Origin: Chitinophaga dinghuensis
GTDB taxonomy: Bacteria; Bacteroidota; Bacteroidia; Chitinophagales; Chitinophagaceae
Length of the DNA: 64,000 nt
Assembly: GCF_003259435.1 (NCBI RefSeq)
Contig: NZ_QLMA01000004.1
Span: forward strand, 372,001-436,000
Direction: 5' to 3'
A program made the position numbers and the translations under genes. The notes below the pieces were generated by a model. It was not told where the DNA came from. It saw nothing but the letters and a program-made list of their open reading frames with translations, and made no database searches. How positions within the stretch are numbered: position 1 is the stretch's first letter; the number at the start of each line of letters is the position of its first letter. This document shows positions 60,700-64,000 of this stretch, piece after piece.

Positions 60700-63141
60700 T
60701 TATCGCGCGCTTCTGATGATGTCAGCAAATATGCCCGAGGCGGTCACGTCTGCGCCAGCGCCTGCTCCTTTCACGATCAGTGGCTGTTCACGATATCTGC
60801 TGGTGGTATATAAAACGATGTTATCTTTTCCTTCCAGGTTATAGAACGGATGATCAGGCGACACGCATTGGAGTCCTACAGAAGCTTTTCCTTCTTCATA
60901 ACGGGCTACGAATTTAAGTCGCTTCCCTGCAGCCACTGCGTTACTGAGTAATTGCCCGAAATGAGGAGCGTGTACATCCAGTTGTTCGTAGAAGTCCGCC
61001 ACAGAAGGGGCATTCAGGCATTCATCCGGCAAAAACAGATTGTTGGTGATATCATTCATTTCCATTTTTGCACCGCTTTCTCTTGCCAGAATGAGGATTT
61101 TACGCATAACATCCACACCGCTGAGATCTATGCGTGGATCTGGTTCTGTGTATCCTTCATCTTGTGCGGCCTGCACTACATTTCGGAAGCTCGCGCCATT
61201 CACAAAATGGTTGAAAACAAAATTCAGACTGCCGCTCAAAACCGCTTCAATACTATGTATGCGGTCGCCGCTACGGATCAGATCATTTAGTGTATTGATG
61301 ACCGGTAGTCCGGCTCCTACGTTTGTTTCAAACAGGAAGGAGGCATTGTAACTACGTGCCAGTTCTTTCAGTTGTTTGTAATAGTGGTAGTCAGACGAAC
61401 AGGCAATCTTGTTACAGGTTACCACAGAAATACCATGCTGGAGAAACTCATGGTAGGTTTTCGCTACCTCTCCGCTGGCGGTATTATCAACAAATACGCT
61501 GTTGCGAAGGTTGAGTGATTTTATTCTTTCGATAAACTGCTTCATATCGCTGGCATCGCCCTGTGGGAGCTGTTCCCGCCAGTCGCTCAGTTTAATACCG
61601 TATTCGCTGAACAGCATATTTTTGCTGTTGGCCACGCCGGCTACACGAATCTGTAAGCCCAGTTCTTCCTGTAGGTAGGCCTGTTGTTGTTGCAGTTGTT
61701 CCAGTAATTTACTGCCCACATTGCCTACTCCTGCGATGAAGAGGTTTACTTGTTTCAGGGGTTTCTCAAAGAAAGCCTCATGTATCAGGTTCAGCGCTTT
61801 TTTCACATCGCTTTTATTGATGACAGTAGAGATATTCTTTTCTGTTGAACCCTGTGCGATGGCACGGATGTTCACCCCATTACGACCCAGGGTGGCGAAT
61901 AGTTTACCGCTGGTGCCGTGATGGTTTTTCATTTTGTCGCCCACCACAGCCACAATGCAGAGGTCTTTTTCCACGATGAGCGGATCTATTTTCTTCTCGT
62001 GTATTTCTTGTGCGAACTCTTCGTCTACAGTGGTTTTGGCGCGGAGCATATCGCTCTCGTGTATGCCCACGGTAATAGAGTGTTCAGAAGAACTTTGGGT
62101 GATCAGGATAACGTTGATGCGTTCCCGTAAGAGCGCTTCGAAAAGTCGTTTTGAGAAGCCTGGAATCCCTACCATGCCGCTACCTTCCAATGTGAGCAGG
62201 GCAATATGTTGTATGCCGGAGATACCTGTTACCGGGAAATTGCGTTCAGTGCTGTCTTGTATGAGGGTACCGTGATCTTCCGGTGCAAAGGTATTTTTGA
62301 TCCATACTGGTATTCGTTTATCCATGACCGGTTGGATGGTAGGTGGGTAGATGACTTTCGCTCCGAAGTGCGATAGTTCCATTGCTTCTTCGTAGGAGAT
62401 ATGGGAGATGGGAATGGCCTGACTAACCATTCTTGGATCTGCGGTCATCATACCGCTGACGTCTGTCCAGATGTCGAGTACGCTGGCATTTACCGCGGCA
62501 GCGATGATGGCGGCGGTGTAATCAGATCCGCCTCTGCCGAGGGTAGTGGTTTCGCCATCAGGGGAGGACGCGACAAAGCCGGGAAAAACGGTGTAATCTG
62601 CGTTGGAGGCTTCCTGCCAGGCATTTATATTATGATTGGTGCCAACGAAATTTACGGCGGCATGACCAAAGGTATTGTCTGTTACAATGAGTTCGCGACT
62701 GTCTTTACAGGTGGCGTTGAGGCCTTCCTGTTTCAGTTTTTCCGCTACGATATAGCAGGAGATGAGTTCTCCGTAGCTCATGATTTTGTCCAGGGAGCGG
62801 GCGCTGAGTTCTCCTACCTGAAATATGCCATCGCAGAGGTTTTCCAGCGCGTTGAGTTTCTTTTTCAGCTGACTGATCTGACCACTTTGTGCAGTGATGG
62901 GGAACAACTCACGGATGGCGGTGAGGTGACGTTGTTCAATTTCCTGTAGTACTGATTTATAATCTTCTTTGCCAGCGCCTGCGAGTTGGCCGCAACTGAT
63001 GAGTTTATCGGTCACACCACCCATTGCGGAAACCACGATGGCATACTTTCCAGCCGGTTTATGTTGTTTCAGTATCTGGCAAACCTGTTCTATTGCTTTG
63101 GAGCTACCAACGGATGTACCGCCGAATTTTAAAACTTGCAT
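60700..63141 (-). CDS. thrA: Bifunctional aspartate kinase/homoserine dehydrogenase
   Basis: 813 residues, as in ThrA. The N-terminal kinase (1-300) has LKFGGTSVGSSKAI, a VTDKLISCG loop and FPGFVASSPDGETTTLGRGGSDYTAA. Two ACT domains (about 310-460; VGIPGFSKRLFEALLRERINVILITQ; KLFATLGRNGVNIRAIAQGSTEKNIS) give feedback control, usually by threonine. The dehydrogenase part (about 465-813) starts NLFIAGVGNVGSKLL and includes TCNKIACSSDYHYY, GAGLPVINTLNDLI and the YTEPDPRIDLSGVDVMRKILILARE signature. It is the first enzyme gene of the operon and stands 85 bases after the end of the Thr/Ile-rich leader peptide, which probably controls it. Confidence 0.97.
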   Translation of the reverse strand: MQVLKFGGTSVGSSKAIEQVCQILKQHKPAGKYAIVVSAMGGVTDKLISCGQLAGAGKEDYKSVLQEIEQRHLTAIRELFPITAQSGQISQLKKKLNALENLCDGIFQVGELSARSLDKIMSYGELISCYIVAEKLKQEGLNATCKDSRELIVTDNTFGHAAVNFVGTNHNINAWQEASNADYTVFPGFVASSPDGETTTLGRGGSDYTAAIIAAAVNASVLDIWTDVSGMMTADPRMVSQAIPISHISYEEAMELSHFGAKVIYPPTIQPVMDKRIPVWIKNTFAPEDHGTLIQDSTERNFPVTGISGIQHIALLTLEGSGMVGIPGFSKRLFEALLRERINVILITQSSSEHSITVGIHESDMLRAKTTVDEEFAQEIHEKKIDPLIVEKDLCIVAVVGDKMKNHHGTSGKLFATLGRNGVNIRAIAQGSTEKNISTVINKSDVKKALNLIHEAFFEKPLKQVNLFIAGVGNVGSKLLEQLQQQQAYLQEELGLQIRVAGVANSKNMLFSEYGIKLSDWREQLPQGDASDMKQFIERIKSLNLRNSVFVDNTASGEVAKTYHEFLQHGISVVTCNKIACSSDYHYYKQLKELARSYNASFLFETNVGAGLPVINTLNDLIRSGDRIHSIEAVLSGSLNFVFNHFVNGASFRNVVQAAQDEGYTEPDPRIDLSGVDVMRKILILARESGAKMEMNDITNNLFLPDECLNAPSVADFYEQLDVHAPHFGQLLSNAVAAGKRLKFVARYEEGKASVGLQCVSPDHPFYNLEGKDNIVLYTTSRYREQPLIVKGAGAGADVTASGIFADIIRSAR

Positions 63142-63189
63142 ATTAAATAAAGTTTATACGTAGAAATAGTCCGATCCTTCCGGTTGTAT

Positions 63190-63245
63190 ACCACTTTCTC
63201 AGTGGTCATTGGATGATATGTGAAATTTAACCCCGCACTGGGGTT
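63190..63245 (-). promoter_or_regulatory. Attenuator hairpins of the threonine operon
   Basis: Two perfect 6-bp hairpins lie downstream of the Thr/Ile codons on the minus strand: AACCCC-AGTGC-GGGGTT (63245-63229, overlapping the end and stop of the leader) and ACCACT-GAGAA-AGTGGT (63206-63190). A CAGTG in the first and a CACTG in the second are complementary, so a third pairing could exclude both. This is the layout of a ribosome-controlled switch. A run of Ts after the second hairpin is not present, so how transcription would stop is not clear. Confidence 0.55.
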
Positions 63246-63277
63246 GTAATAATTGTGGACGTGATAATAGTGCTCAT
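63227..63277 (-). CDS. thrL: Threonine operon leader peptide (thrL-like)
   Basis: A 16-codon frame, ATG at 63277 and TAA at 63229-63227, encoding MSTIITSTIITTPVRG. Five Thr and four Ile make nine of 16 residues, in the alternating style of E. coli thrL (rich in Thr and Ile codons). It ends 85 bases before the thrA start codon and is in another frame. In enterobacteria, lack of charged tRNA-Thr or tRNA-Ile stalls the ribosome here and favours an antiterminator. The same logic is supported here by the overlapping hairpins at 63190-63245. There is no strong Shine-Dalgarno site, which is usual for this phylum. The Thr plus Ile bias directly before thrA makes chance unlikely. Confidence 0.85.
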   Translation of the reverse strand: MSTIITSTIITTPVRG

Positions 63278-63692
63278 GCATTCCCGTTGGGAGGTGGGAG
63301 TGAAGGAGAGATGATATGTAAATTTCTGTAGCACTATTACTGTTTTGTGACGATTGTGTTACAAAAGTCTATCTTTTCGCCTGTAAATAAAAGTGCAGTC
63401 TGGATATTTATGAAAATTTCAATTGAAGCCTTATTTTTTGAAAATATTTCTTTTAAATGGCTTTGATTTTGAAAATTGTAATGATTAATTGCTGTATTGA
63501 TGTAAGTTTTATACCTGCTTGCTCTTCTGGTGAATGTATTTTATTCATAATTCAATGACAATACAGTGACATTGCATAGTGTTTGGGAACGAATTCAGCC
63601 AAAGAATTTGTCATCTAAGGAAAAAATTGGATTAATATAAAATATCATTAACTTTAGCTGGTAAAATCAAAAGAACTGCATTGCCGGAATTA
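63278..63692. other. Upstream region of the thr operon, no gene seen
   Basis: An A/T-rich stretch that should contain the thr operon promoter. On the minus strand TAGACTTTTG near 63372-63363 resembles a -7 element loosely, but I cannot place a convincing promoter. No other coding frame, RNA gene or repeat was recognised. Confidence 0.5.
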
Positions 63693-63995
63693 TTAAAATA
63701 TACTTCCAATAGTCAGCTTCGCTACTATTTTCTCATGGCCACCCTCGCCATGGATTCGGCTATTGCATAATACTTGTCTATCACCTGTAAAAACAGGCTT
63801 TCCGTTATTTATTGGCGTAACTTTGTAGCAGCTTTTAATTCTACTGCTTCCCAGTTCATACTTTTTCCAGCTGCAGCTCCTTGTGGGTCTGCCGGCTGCG
63901 AGCAGCAACCCGGTAAATTTCTTCGCCTGTAGACTGGCACTTATCACAACAGCATTTATTTTTTCGGATACATACACCAAAACAATCCTATTCAT
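63693..63995 (-). CDS. Hypothetical 100-residue protein, doubtful
   Basis: An uninterrupted 100-codon frame from an ATG at 63995, preceded by an in-frame stop. The protein has no recognised domain, signal peptide or membrane segment; it is basic (LQAKKFTGLLLAAGRPTRSCSWKKYELGSSRIKSCYK) and includes five cysteines spread through the middle. The codon choice is not clearly odd. It could be a small unknown gene, the remnant of a larger one whose other part is outside the window, or a chance frame. Confidence 0.25.
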   Translation of the reverse strand: MNRIVLVYVSEKINAVVISASLQAKKFTGLLLAAGRPTRSCSWKKYELGSSRIKSCYKVTPINNGKPVFTGDRQVLCNSRIHGEGGHEKIVAKLTIGSIF

Positions 63996-64000
63996 TCAAT

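Overview
The window looks like chromosomal DNA of a free-living, polysaccharide-degrading Bacteroidota, most likely Chitinophagaceae (Chitinophaga-like). The evidence is two SusC/SusD transport loci, a FecI/FecR pair, a one-protein hybrid two-component regulator (HTCS), many lipoproteins, stand-alone CheR/CheB, and promoters of the TTG-N20-TAnnTTTG type with few strong Shine-Dalgarno sequences. The genus is inferred from protein style only. I see no rRNA, tRNA, insertion sequence, phage or CRISPR array.

Layout. 1-5.6 kb: the tail of a hybrid histidine kinase, then CheR, CheB and a REC-histidine kinase, facing an RsbQ-like hydrolase with a GAF/PAS protein; then a HAD phosphatase-like gene. 5.6-5.9 kb: a tandem repeat with an inverted copy between convergent genes. 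5.9-14.5 kb: a FecI/FecR-controlled SusCD locus ending in a secreted phosphodiesterase-alkaline phosphatase fusion, probably for phosphate-ester scavenging. 14.5-28 kb: an RBBP9-like hydrolase, then a compact glycan locus (HTCS, GH31 alpha-xylosidase-like enzyme, SusC, SusD, surface lipoprotein). 28.1-29.2 kb: fourteen copies of a 59-bp repeat between divergent genes, then a candidate structured RNA with its own promoter and terminator. 29.2-36.4 kb: a secreted DUF4350-like protein, QueG, two DUF3857/transglutaminase-like proteins, a DUF937-OmpA protein. 36.5-40.9 kb: a long structured leader, then an outer-membrane channel and a glycine betaine/proline ABC transporter. 41-53.4 kb: a beta-helix/PDZ protein, ClpB, guanine deaminase-like enzyme, two sigma/anti-sigma modules, an NlpC/P60 peptidase, pyrophosphatase, a DUF4878-like lipoprotein, PhoH and PurE. 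53.5-56.6 kb: a multi-PAS histidine kinase with a single-domain response regulator. 56.6-63.3 kb: the threonine operon thrA-thrB-thrC followed by a TPR lipoprotein and rpe.

The clearest new item is a 16-residue leader peptide (MSTIITSTIITTPVRG, minus strand 63277-63227) ahead of thrA, nine of whose residues are Thr or Ile. Overlapping hairpins follow it. It is the equivalent of enterobacterial thrL and implies ribosome-mediated attenuation of the threonine operon. Other items worth follow-up are the candidate RNA at 29.0-29.15 kb, the structured leader of the betaine operon, the 59-bp array, the RsbQ/PAS pair, the SusCD locus tied to a phosphodiesterase-phosphatase fusion, and a DUF3857 pair in which one member has lost catalytic residues.
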